Shown: positions 31,210 through 40,350 of the stretch, piece by piece
Position numbering within the stretch: the first letter of the stretch is position 1
Layout of the letters: each line of letters opens with the position of its first letter
From: Ligula intestinalis
Taxonomy: Eukaryota; Platyhelminthes; Cestoda; Diphyllobothriidea; Diphyllobothriidae
DNA length: 64,000 nt
Assembly (NCBI GenBank): GCA_036362985.1
Contig: JAYGXS010000004.1
Span: 3,272,034-3,336,033 of the forward strand
Direction: 5' to 3'
Program-made: the position numbers and the translations under genes
Notes under the pieces: generated by a model
Told to the model about the DNA's origin: nothing
Databases searched by the model: none
Seen by the model: the letters and a program-made list of their open reading frames with translations, nothing else

Positions 31210-32085
31210 TTATGTTTTCCGCCTGACTACTTCTGGCCAAAGAAAATTTCGTTCAATGTGGACTATTTCTCCTCTTATTTGTAGGCCACTTTCGCCTTTG
31301 TTCTTTCGGTCGTTTAGATCGTTTTTCAAAAGTCGCATTTTCCTGCGCTCCTTTGGTTCATAATCCGGCTGAAAGAAAACTCCAGCATGCATGGTCCGCA
31401 GAGACGACTTTCTTTCCAGCATAAGCTGTGCCTGCGCTTCTGGTCGTGGCCGAGAGCTTGAACCATTTGGCGGCTGATCCTTGCCTATTCTAAATGTTTT
31501 GAGAATTTTTACAGACTCAGTGCCCCTTAGCAGTGATTTAGCGTACTGCCGAACGAGACCTCGATCGTGCTCCACCTTATCCCCAGCAACTGTAGCCATT
31601 GATTCTGGTGCATCCTGAATCACTATATGTTGCTTACAGTTGGCTCGAGCTTGGGCCGTGGTCACATCGCACTGAAGCAGAGTAGCAGCAAGGATTTCGA
31701 AGTCCAGGTCTGTGAAAAATTCTATGGAAATTTTGCTGGTAGCATTTTCTTCGCATTTACTGTTTGTCCTTTGGTCCAATTCAACTTACTTTTCTTCAGA
31801 AGTCTCCTCTTGGAGTGGTTGTCTTGCTTTTTGTTCACATGGCGTGCTCCAAGTTCTGTCTCGCGATAAAACTGAGGGCTTTGGTCGGTCTTTAGCAGGC
31901 CGTTCTGCATCCGCATTCTGCTGGCGTATGCACTTGCGTTTGGCCCTGCTGGATTCGTGGTTTCCTGGTTTATCAACCACTGACCTGTCCTCTGCATGCA
32001 CCGCATCCAGTGGTGTTATCTTATTATGCTTTATGAGCACCGCTAGTGTCTCCGCGTAAAATGCAAGGCTTCCCTTTAAACGCAT
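31210..32085 (-). pseudogene. CR1-like LINE ORF1, one in-frame stop
   Basis: This lies directly upstream of ORF2 on the minus strand, 27 bases apart. One reading frame spans about 290 codons with a single TAA (EETSEEK-stop-VELDQRTNSK) at 31786-31788. The second half contains ILKTFRIGKDQPPNGSSSRP, RPEAQAQLMLERKS and FFQPDYEPKERRKMRLLKND, then GESGLQIRGEIVHIE. That is the conserved RxGR...RP...ER...LR-EL-R-KGE--L-IR arrangement of LINE ORF1 nucleic-acid-binding proteins. The N-terminal half is Lys/Glu-rich and unrecognised. Its position and direction agree with ORF1 of the same element. Confidence 0.75.
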
Positions 32086-32677
32086 TACGCGCAGGCTTAT
32101 TTGGCTGGGTGGTGTTCGGTACTAAGACGGTTAGTGAAAGAAGATGCGTTTTGCATAGTGGGTGGCCTGGGATTTCGTACGCGTTATTGAAAGCGCTTCG
32201 ACTATTTCTGGGAGTACCTTATCAAAGGTTGTAAGAAGCGGCTTACATAAGTTAACCTGATTACACCCGTTAGAGTATATCTTAGCGACTTGGCCTTCAG
32301 GGTGTGAGCTGGTGGTGAAGTCGGTTGAGCGTCCGATATGATAAAATGAGGTCCGTCGACGAACATTTTTTTCAGCTAGCAGAGATCGATCGTGCACGTT
32401 AGCATTACCCATGCTATTGGAAACTATATTAGAGTGCATTAATTCAAAGTCTGCAATCAACCGGCCGTGCTAATATAGATAGCGAAAAGATTTGCTTGTG
32501 CGATTAATTTCAACAGCCCAGATTTGTAATGTGAATGACTCAGCCTTTGTTGTAAGGAGTTCTTCCCACTATAACAATCAGATTCAGAAGCAGCGACGTT
32601 GCTCTTAGGAGCGAGTGAGCTTCCAGACTTGTGCTGATCGTGGGGATAACTCCCAGAGCGTGGTATAGTCCACGGTC

Positions 32678-32824
32678 AAGTTAGATTGTTCAAGCGAAGG
32701 ATTCGTCCCAGTCAGAAAGGATATTTCCAAAGGGCAGATAATACACAGTCCAGTTAGATTATGAAACAAAGGATTCGTCTCAATCAGAAAGGATTTTCCC
32801 AAAGGGCAGATGATACGCAGTTCC
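32678..32824 (-). repeat. 2 x 73-bp tandem repeat upstream of the LINE
   Basis: Two units begin GTTAGATT at 32680 and 32753 and share GGATTCGTC, AATCAGAAAGGAT-like and CCAAAGGGCAGAT. It lies 5' of LINE ORF1 in the LINE's direction, so it could be the monomer part of a 5' UTR; that link is inference. Confidence 0.7.
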
Positions 32825-33299
32825 TTTGTCAGTTTTTGTAGCCAGATGTGTCTTCTAAACTAAGGTAGAGACTTAAAACTTCGTGAGCGCAAAGAGCTTA
32901 AATTCGAAACCAATTTCAAATTTTCTTTCATTCTATCAATCAACCTATCTTTCTCTCTCTCAACTAATGTAGTCCTAAGACGGGTGCCACATGCAGTTTC
33001 TCGTTATGGAGCTTTAATTCACTTGCGCGCCGTCACACGTTAACTTTGCTAGCAGGAGAGTCTTTTGCAGTCCAGGAAATGTGGTTAACTGGTCTTGTTG
33101 GCGATGCGGTTGGTGTCGGCATCACGCACTGTTGGTGACAGAAAGGCTGATCAACTTAGAAATTAGTGAGCTTGTGTGCAGGCTAAAATTTATTCGATAA
33201 ACGCATTCACTGGTGCCATGGGGGAGAGATTGAACGCATCTTGGCGAAAGTATAATTCGTTTGAGATAGAAGGCTTTCTATTCTGGCTGTGAAGATTGA

Positions 33300-33490
33300 C
33301 CTATAAGCTTCACCCACCTGAAACAGGAACCCCCTCCCCACAGGAACTGCCCACAATACGGATTTATTCACTCCAGGTACCAATGAAAATACAGCTATGG
33401 TTAGAGATAATGCTAGGGATAGTGCTAACAGAAGGGTTAGGATTTAAGGTAGGTTTGGGTTTAATATTATGGTTTGGGTTTAGGTAAATG
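33300..33490 (+). repeat. telomere-like TIR element, copy 2 (partial)
   Basis: CACCTGAAACAGGAACCCCC, CCCACAATACGG, then degenerate GGTTAG/GGTTTGGG units (GAAGGGTTAGGATTTAAGG, GGTTTGGGTTTAGG). The far terminal repeat was not seen. Confidence 0.55.
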
Positions 33491-33697
33491 CAAGCACTAC
33501 TGTTGGGATTAGAAGCAGAGAAACATGCAACCTTGGAATAATGAGCCAGGCTGCCTTTATTACTTGGATGGTACCTTCCTCTTCTAGTTTTCCACTTTAG
33601 CGTCCTTATAAGAAACCTCTACTAAAAGGAGTTGTCGTTAGAAAATAAGCCGCAAAGGCGTATGTTGAAGGTAAGGGCTTACCTGTAAGGATAACTT

Positions 33698-34005
33698 GCA
33701 TGACCACCCAAACAGGACACGGGAGTACGAACAATCCCTAATACATGCGACTATGCGCGAATATCCTCAGTTATTTGTTTTAGAATAAAGTTGAGGGTTA
33801 AAGCTTAAGCCGGAATTGCGTTAAACGTATGGCTTAGATATAGAATAGGGCTGAATTAACAGCTTAGTTTTATGTTAGGTTTAGTGGTAGTGTTAGGTCA
33901 GGGGAATATTTACCCTTCCTGACGTGTATCGCAAGGTCTTACTTTTTAAGTAGATGAGTCGTGTCTATTTCCATGTGTTGTGTAGGCAACCATAGAAGTC
34001 ATCCT
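33698..34005 (+). repeat. telomere-like TIR element, copy 3
   Basis: The left edge CCACCCAAACAGGACACGGG and the right edge TGTGTAGGCAACCATAGAAG enclose degenerate TTAGGG/TTAGGT units and the family segment GGGGAATATTTACCCTTCCT. Confidence 0.55.
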
Positions 34006-35529
34006 AACCGGCCTGTCAACCACTTATTTTTCACTTCCCTACTTTTTTGAGCAAAATAGGTGACCTATGAGATATCCCAATAACGACAGTACCATTTAAA
34101 CTTTAACCGCGAGGATTTTTTTGTACCTATATGTGGCTAGTTGCATAAAGTTCATGAGCGATGCATTCCCGAAGTGCATTCAGCTAGCATCTGTTAATCT
34201 ATTCCATAAAACGTTTTACAAGGACCTCAGCAAAAGCAATTAATGACCAAATAATACGGCTACAGTAGCCAGGCACCTCTCTCAGGGTGCTAGGCTTTGA
34301 AGTCATTTTTCAAAGGTCACCGGTTAGAAGAAATTCAATCATGCTTGACATAGTATTTACTGTAACGCCTCAGGCAACTGGCTCTTTTACACCTGCTCGT
34401 TCGCTACAGACCCAGTGCGGTCAATAAATGTTCAATTATCACGTAGTGCCGACTACTGAGAACTTGTGCACATTGCGCGGTTATACAACAGTAGCTAAAA
34501 TATTCAGATAACTTTTTGGACTGAGCCTGAAAAGTTCTGTTCGCGCATTTATTTTCCCGGAAATTAAACCTTGACTGATAGGTTTTCTTCCGCGCACACA
34601 TTTCACATGGATTCTTTTGTGCCTTTCCTGGATCACGGTCTATGCCATCCTTCCTCGCCGATTCGTGGCTTACAAGATCGGGGCTGTGATAGTCATAGAC
34701 TCAGTATGTATAAAACCATCTATCCAACGGTTGAGACAGACTTTTGCGGAAAACGATAGTGAATAGGGAAATCGATTAAGAGGAGAACATTTGCTGAATG
34801 ATGAGCACTCACTGAATTTTCTCAGGATGCATTACTTAAACCATATTCCTTTCGTGGCTCGTAAGAAGAACAGTCTTCTTTAGCGGGCAAAATTTCATGT
34901 GCGTATAAAATATTGGCACCCGCAATGTATAAGACGCCACACGTTTGACCTACTCTGTAGCTTATGCGAACCGAAACCAAAAGGTATTAGCGTCAATAGA
35001 AAAGGAGACTGTATTGCAATTTTTTTGCTTATGCTCAAACACATACAAGTTGCGGGCCGGAAGCAACCCCGGGCACTGTTACTCAAGCAGTAAGTCAGAT
35101 GCCCCGCGACTGCAGCATGGGTTCTTGACCATCCGCTCCATGCTGAGGGTTTCAGGGCGCACCGAATTGCCGAGTACCGTTAGGCAGTCTGGATATAATG
35201 GTGAATTTCACTCAAACACGAATGTGGATGATACGAATCTTTTGTTTGAACAGACAAGGGAACTTTTTTTAGTGATTTGTTTAATGCTCCGCTTACAGTT
35301 TACTTTCAAAGTTGAAAAACGAGGGAAATTTTATGTGAAATTTATAACTACAGGCGCCCGATTGCACTCAGAATTTGCATGTTTTTCAACGTATTTTTTC
35401 ACTTGAATCACGCAAGTATGCTAGCACAACGATGAGAATTACCTGTATAGCTCCTATAAATAGGAGAGGGGATTGTGGAAACCGGCCAAATAATAAAGGT
35501 TGCGCTGTGCATAATTGCAAGAAGGGTAT
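34006..35529. other. intron 1 stretch without a recognised element
   Basis: A 153-aa plus-strand frame at 34945-35406 lacks any recognisable domain; it lies within nkx2-1 intron 1. Confidence 0.45.
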
Positions 35530-35725
35530 ATATTCCCGTGTCCTAACCCTTACATTAGCCCTAACATAAATTTATTAACCCTATTCTTAGAGTTAACATT
35601 GACATAACCTTCACTCTAAATATTACCTTAATGCTAACGCATAACCATATTTTAGCTGGAATTTGGTGCAAAGACACCTATTTTGCGGGTGGCTGCTTTT
35701 CTCACATCGGCACTGGCATTATAAT
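35530..35725 (-). repeat. telomere-like TIR element, copy 4
   Basis: On the plus strand, ATTCCCGTGTCCTAACCC, CCCTAACATAAATTTATTAA-CCC, then AGCTGGAATTTGGTGCAAAG, ACACC. The TTTGGTGC-AAAG block is shared with copies 1 and 6. Confidence 0.5.
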
Positions 35726-36830
35726 GGTAATTTATTGGTTATGTTTGACACATTTAGTAACCGCCTCGCAGGGATTGGGTCTGAGCATAATGTTTGCGCT
35801 CCAAAAAATTCCCCCAGGTAGTACCCCGCCTAACACGTAAAAGTTAACAAAAATTGCATAGGAATAAATCTGGTTATGTTTTTGAACGTCGCTGTGTTTG
35901 CGACTTATACCATATTTTAAGAGTTTATCCGACAGGCCAATGTGCGGACCTTCCATAAAATCTGAGTACGTATATTATAAATATTGCAGTACAGTAATAA
36001 AGGGACCATTTAATGATTTCACTCATGGTATTTTGTCAGAAATTCATTCTGTACTGGGCGAGGTGCGGTGCAGTTAGGTCTGACGCCATCTGAACTGAGC
36101 TGGCGGATATCTCCTTAAATAAGATCAATTTAGAAGTAGGCTTAAAGCCGGTTTTGTGTCCAAACTTCGTTGGAGCGGTCCTGCCAACTCCCCTTATCGG
36201 CACAACGTGGAGGGAAAAGAGCCCTCCTCAGCAGACTATCGAGAAACGGGCGAAGAGGAGGCAGAGACAATTACGTCACCTCCCATTCTACTGTATAGTG
36301 TTGAAGTGTCCAGCTTCGTCAGAAGTGGGTGGCAGACTACAGTGCGGAAATGGCTGACGAGAGCAGTGGAGTGGGGGATCAGAGCGGGGAGGGGGGGGGG
36401 CACTGCGGCGTCTGAATAACGGATAACGGAGGCAGTCACGGTAACCGACGCCGTCGGCTCTCTTTCAGGAGCTCAAGAGGCCACTTGAGTTGGGAACGAC
36501 GACAGCAATGCGTGAAGTGGGCGCGAGCTGGCCCAGTGGCTGTGAAATCCAACCGGCGACAGCGAGCAACGCGGCCCGCGTCCTGACTGACAGAATTCGT
36601 ACTTACGCGGTGTAGTCAGGAAATGAAACCGCCTGAGCAACACTCTTTTCCGCTTTTTCATATTTTCTACCTGTCAAATGAGACTGAAAGGGATAAGAAC
36701 GCTAAAACAACAGGCGAAACAGGAAGCAGTGAAGCTACCCGCTCAACGGTTTCGCTTGCTAGAGTACATTTTCCTATCCGGAGATTGAGGTAGAAATCAT
36801 CTGAGCAAAGGAAGAAAAAATAAATTCCCT
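35726..36830. other. intron 1 stretch without a recognised element
   Basis: A GC-richer patch at 36.15-36.6 kb has overlapping short frames and a 10-bp G run near 36391. No family match. Confidence 0.45.
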
Positions 36831-37055
36831 TATGCATTTGTAGAGGAACGAGAAAACCGTTCTCCTCGTTCCTCTATCACTGATCACCTACTGGACACGG
36901 GTCATTCGGTAGATCCTATAACTTCTGTCCGAGTTCTTTTTCGAGCACGAACATCTCGAATCTTGTGTTACCTGGAAGCTGCTTATATTAGACGCTTTAA
37001 ACCAGACCTCTGCAAACAGTTGGAGCACGTGGTTAACCTTGTCTTACCTTGGTAA
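36831..37055 (+). pseudogene. PLE C-terminal fragment (end of GIY-YIG protein)
   Basis: The plus-strand frame reads ENRSPRSSITDHLLDTGHSV, DPITSVRVLFRARTSRILCY, LEAAYIRRFKPDLCKQLEHV and VNLVLPW, then TAA at 37053-37055. It is a close relative of 59.1-59.3 kb, where the same stretch is frameshifted, so this copy shows the true C-terminus of that family. The 5' side is truncated just before ENRSP. It lies within nkx2-1 intron 1 and is followed by the matching 3' UTR. Confidence 0.75.
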
Positions 37056-37315
37056 CCACAGGCCCCAGATTCGCACATTCCCCAGCCCAATATTTCCCAC
37101 AACTCAATTCCCTGTTTTCTTCCTCCAATTTCGTTTTAACCTTCTTTCTCTATCTCACTAGGACCTATGACCTTTCTGTATATTTTCAATTTCGTGTTTT
37201 TCTCATTTGTGAACCTTAATGCAATGAGGGGTTGTAACTGAGGAGCTCTCCCGAAATTTATGGTACCAATAAATCTTACAGCTATAACCATTTTCAAGTT
37301 CTCTCCGGGAACAGC
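37056..37315 (+). repeat. PLE 3' UTR
   Basis: ACAGGCCCCAGATTCGCACA, CCTATGACCTTTCTGTATA, TTCAATTTCGTGTTTTTCTC and AATTTATGGTACCAATAAA match 59310-59560 in order, so the element's non-coding end is retained. Confidence 0.65.
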
Positions 37316-37454
37316 ATGCTTCAAAGAACTCTTAGGAGTTTATCTGAATTTTATGGTCAGATTTGCGTCAGACATCAGATGTGGGCCCAGATTAAGTGTT
37401 AGTGTTAGGTTTGGGTATTAGGTTAAGGGAAGCTTAACAGGGTAGGGATGGTGT

Positions 37455-37825
37455 TATGGCCACTGAAACAGGAACCGATAACCATTCACAATATCTGTGG
37501 CTTTGAACCAATTTTTGGAGGAATTAGTTTTAGGATGAAGGTGAGGGTTAGGGTTAGATTTGAGGTTGGAGATACGGTCAGAGCTGGGGTAAGTGTCAGG
37601 ATTGTGTTAAGGGGCAAGGTTTAGGTTTCTGTTAACTGTAGAGTTTAGGGTAAGACAAGGGTTAAGCTCAAGGTTAACATTTTAGTTTTAGGTCATGCTT
37701 AGCGTTAGTATTAGATTTCAGGCACGGGAACATTTTCCCTTCCTGAAATTTATCACAAAGTTGCCTATTTTAGGTTGGCAGGATGCTTCTATTCCCGTGT
37801 CCTGTTTAGGTGACCATACAAATCT
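37455..37825 (+). repeat. telomere-like TIR element, copy 5 (most complete)
   Basis: The left side CCACTGAAACAGGAACCGAT, ATCTGTGGCTTTGAACCAAT, TTTTGG is followed by about 200 bases of variant GGTTAGGG, GGGTTAAG and TTTAGGTT units. The right side is GGCACGGGAACATTTTCCCT, TCCTGAAATTTATCACAAAG, and finally ATTCCCGTGTCCTGTTTAGG, TGACCATA. The last segment is the inverse of the left edge of copy 3 (TGACCACCCAAACAGGACAC), which shows terminal inversion. Confidence 0.65.
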
Positions 37826-38564
37826 TCTACGTGTCGGAAAACTTGAACTGCCACACTAATCGCATAAAATGACTCCTTATATTGGATTCCAATAACCTCG
37901 AACTTCCTGAATATTCAAAGCATTTATGCGTTGACAGTTTCTTTAGAGCTCAAAGACTATATCAAATTAAGTCAAAATTTCTTCAGATAACTGTATATGG
38001 TTTACAATTACAGCAGTCCTTGTGGATTCTACCACAGTCAGAATTCATATTGAATTCCTCCGCCAACGTGGGTTTTTAATTTGATTTCATAAGCCGGTCA
38101 AGACTGCGAAACTGTTGCTGCGCACTTGACTAGTCGGTTCTTTGCATTTGGTCCCATTCCAAGACATCGGCTATCTCCACGTTCAAGAGAGAATCAATCG
38201 ATCGCGCGTTGTTTGGGAGATCCATTGCATTTTAAACGTATATCTGGTATCAGTGACTACTGGCTGCATAGTACTTATCAGCTCTAGTAAAGCTTCTTCT
38301 ACTAAAAAAGCTGCACTAACAAGTTATGATCAAACGAACGTACTGCAAAACGCAACGGAAATAAAACTTTAAATGTATCTCAGACACCTCAGGCAGAGCT
38401 TTCGACAGAATTCTGTTGGTAAGAGGACCACAGTTTATGCGTAAGAACAGTTTCGTCGAGTTGTACTAGGAATATTCTGCTTTGAAATTAGGAAAGATCG
38501 TCGAACTACACTTGCCACTGACAATGCATCTGAAAATTGTAGACAGAATGACATTTAAGCAAAG

Positions 38565-38715
38565 ACGAGGGGGACAAGAATGGCCATTTCTGGCTTATTA
38601 GACGTCATCAGATAGTCATATCCAACCCCAGGAGGAACATCACCCGGGACTTGCACTCGCAACTTGTCGATTAGAAATCCTTCGCTATAACCCACTGGGT
38701 TACAGGGTGGTTGTC
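38565..38715 (-). mobile_element. SINE family A
   Basis: The minus strand has head and B-box-like sequence, the body GGGTTGGATATGACTATCTG, ATGACGTCTAATAAGCCAGA and AATGGCCATTCTTGTCCCC. It is followed by a plus-strand SINE tail. Confidence 0.75.
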
Positions 38716-38794
38716 TTGTAGGTTTCAATCGGGAAATTGATGGATAGACAGTCACCAATTTTTTACGGGACTCACTTTTCCCGTGCTGCCTGCC

Positions 38795-38915
38795 CTGGCT
38801 TCACTCTCGGCTGAATGGTGGCAGATAGGGCTATTTCATCTTCCATTGCCTTTGTCGGGAATTTTGATCTGCTTATAATACTAGTCGCTGTGCGGCTTCG
38901 CTGGGCTTTTAGAAT
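38795..38915 (+). mobile_element. SINE family A, 3' tail
   Basis: CATTGCCTTTGTCGGGAATT, TTATAATACTAGTCGCTGTG and CGGC are the distal tail seen in inverse at 10390-10470. Confidence 0.55.
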
Positions 38916-39221
38916 ATCATGCCTCAGTTGATTCATAAGCTCGATATGATATCAGCTGCCTATTGGAGATGTAACCCGTCTTAAGTGCCCATTAGCGGTC
39001 TGAGATCCCGTTCTGTATATGTTGGTAAAGTCGACTGAGATCGTACGAGAGGCCGGATCAGTCGTTCTAAGCGTATAATTTCGCCTTCCTTCTGAGGTCC
39101 ATTCAAGTCGGATACCATCTAGAGAGTCTTTTGAAGAAACTTGCGAAATTTGTTCACCGGTAAGACGGCAGATAGCTACGATCGGTACATATTCTTCCGA
39201 ACAAAAAACTGCTCTGTGGAA

Positions 39222-39312
39222 AGGAAAGTTGGCCATTCCAATCTTCCCCGTCTCCGTCGAGAATACTATCTGCGTAGACTTCTAGTTGGTACGGCTGCTG
39301 CCAGGGGGCGAA
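39222..39312 (+). mobile_element. SINE family A, 3' tail
   Basis: TTGGCCATTCCAATCTTCCC, then AATACTATCTGCGTAGACTT, CTAGTTGGTACGGCTGCTG. The order matches the body end and distal tail of the family. Confidence 0.6.
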
Positions 39313-39414
39313 AAAGGAGACCCGAGGCAGAGCGGGACAAGTGTGTTCCGTTAGCGGTCGCTGAACGTTTATCAACGAGTGTCAATGCCTCCCGATGTAT
39401 GCGGACAAGACGAG

Positions 39415-39590
39415 GAGGTGGTGGTGGTTCAATGGTTAGAGCGTTTGACTCTGATCAAAAAGGTCGCGAGTTCAAGTCTTGGGTGGAGCATCATTTGGAA
39501 TCGGCTGTGAGTAGCTGATAACGGCTAATCAGCCAGTCATGCCCATTCCAGTCTCCCTTGCCTTTGCTTCTTATACTATCTGCGTAGACC
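39415..39590 (+). mobile_element. SINE family A ending 60 bp before nkx2-1 exon 2
   Basis: The head is GTGGTTCAATGGTTAGAGCG, the B box GGTCGCGAGTTCAAGTCTT, the body GCTGATAACGGCTAATCAGC, CAGTCATGCCCATTCCAGTC and TCCCTTGCC, and the tail TATACTATCTGCGTAGAC. It is one of the two best preserved copies. Confidence 0.85.
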
Positions 39591-39649
39591 CTTCCGTCAT
39601 TTCATCACAGTTTATGTGCCCTAATTTCCTCCGTTTTCCCCAACTCCAG

Positions 39650-40350
39650 TGAGCAGACTCGTAGGAGCCACGCATGCAGCTGTCAACCAGGGGTCACTTC
39701 CGCCACCCCCACCGCCAACTCTTGCTCCAGGAGTACTATCACCTGAGGCTCCTTCCAATGCTGATCGCGCAAATCAGTTTCACGCTGGCCTCGGATTCCC
39801 CCCGGTGGGCATCGGTAGCGGCGGACGCAGCAGCAGCAGCAGCGGCGGTAACAACAACCCCTTCATCCCAAATGCTTCCCCAACCTACTACCACTTGGGC
39901 TATCCCAATCCCTACCAGTCGTCCCCCACGCATGCTCAATACGCTCATCAGCAACAACAGCAATATCAGCAGCTGCTGAACCACCAGCAGCAACAGCAGG
40001 CACAATCGACCAGTGGCCTCGCACAGTCGCTCAGCCAAGCGCAATTTGCCTACGGAAAGCACCAGAAGGCGGCACTGGCGGCGGCCTTTGCGGTGGGTGG
40101 TCACGGAGGAGGGGGTGGCGAGTCTGCCTCCACGGACGAGGCTGCGGCCACAGCGGCCGCCGCTGCCGCGGCTGCTGCAGCCCAACTCACCCACTTCGCT
40201 ACCGGTTTCGGTGGTCATCGTCGAAAGAGGCGAGTACTGTTCAGTCAGGCGCAGGTCTATGAACTCGAACGACGATTTAAGCAGCAGAAGTATCTCTCCG
40301 CGCCGGAACGTGAGCACTTGGCCCAGCTCATCAATCTCACGCCCACACAG
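39650..40350 (+). CDS. nkx2-1: Nkx2.1-type homeobox gene, exon with homeodomain residues 1-44
   Basis: A DNA-binding transcription factor expected to act in the nucleus. The exon follows CAACTCCAG and ends CACACAG|GTCAGT. It completes a split Val codon from the previous exon and continues SRLVGATH. It then carries a Pro run, a Ser/Gly/Asn stretch, a Gln-rich block with His (about residues 165-190 of the joined protein), a Gly run and an 11-residue Ala run. The homeodomain starts at about residue 262: [20 protein letters not shown] and then [15 protein letters not shown]. This matches vertebrate NKX2.1 almost letter for letter and differs from the NKX2.2 group (which has RQQRYL), so orthology to NKX2.1 rather than other NK2 genes is well supported. 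The exon ends at homeodomain Gln44, a common intron position in homeobox genes. The opposite-strand open frame here is only a shadow of the repetitive codons. Confidence 0.95.

Larger units (their letters stand above)
28176..39649 (+). other. nkx2-1: nkx2-1 intron 1 (phase 1, 11.5 kb)
   Basis: GTGAGT donor at 28176 and CTCCAG acceptor ending at 39649. The phase joins G from the upstream exon to TG downstream, giving Val. The intron carries an antisense CR1-like LINE, a 2 x 73-bp tandem repeat, telomere-like TIR elements, a PLE 3' fragment and several SINEs. The last SINE tail ends about 60 bp before the acceptor. Its length therefore comes mostly from insertions. Confidence 0.85.

Noticed and set aside
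31786..32085. A separate 99-aa gene upstream of the LINE
   Set aside because: It is in the same frame as the next open stretch, separated by a single TAA, so it is the first half of LINE ORF1.
32678..32824. CRISPR-like array
   Set aside because: Only two direct units without regular spacers, in animal DNA.
34945..35406. 153-aa frame in intron 1 as a nested gene
   Set aside because: No recognisable domain and composition shifts to AT-rich read-through in the second half.
37500..37720. Interstitial telomere or chromosome-fusion scar
   Set aside because: Units are degenerate, short, and bounded by edges shared with other dispersed copies, so a mobile repeat explains them better.
39263..39589. 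17-bp direct repeat (ATACTATCTGCGTAGAC at 39263-39279 and 39573-39589) as a target-site duplication around the SINE
   Set aside because: The same sequence, with variants, belongs to the distal tail of the SINE family elsewhere (10.4 kb and 38.9 kb), so both copies are SINE tails and not duplicated target.
39739..40317. 192-aa minus-strand frame opposite the nkx2-1 homeodomain exon
   Set aside because: It is a shadow of repeat-rich coding sequence; Leu/Ser runs mirror the Gln, Ala and Gly codons of the real exon.
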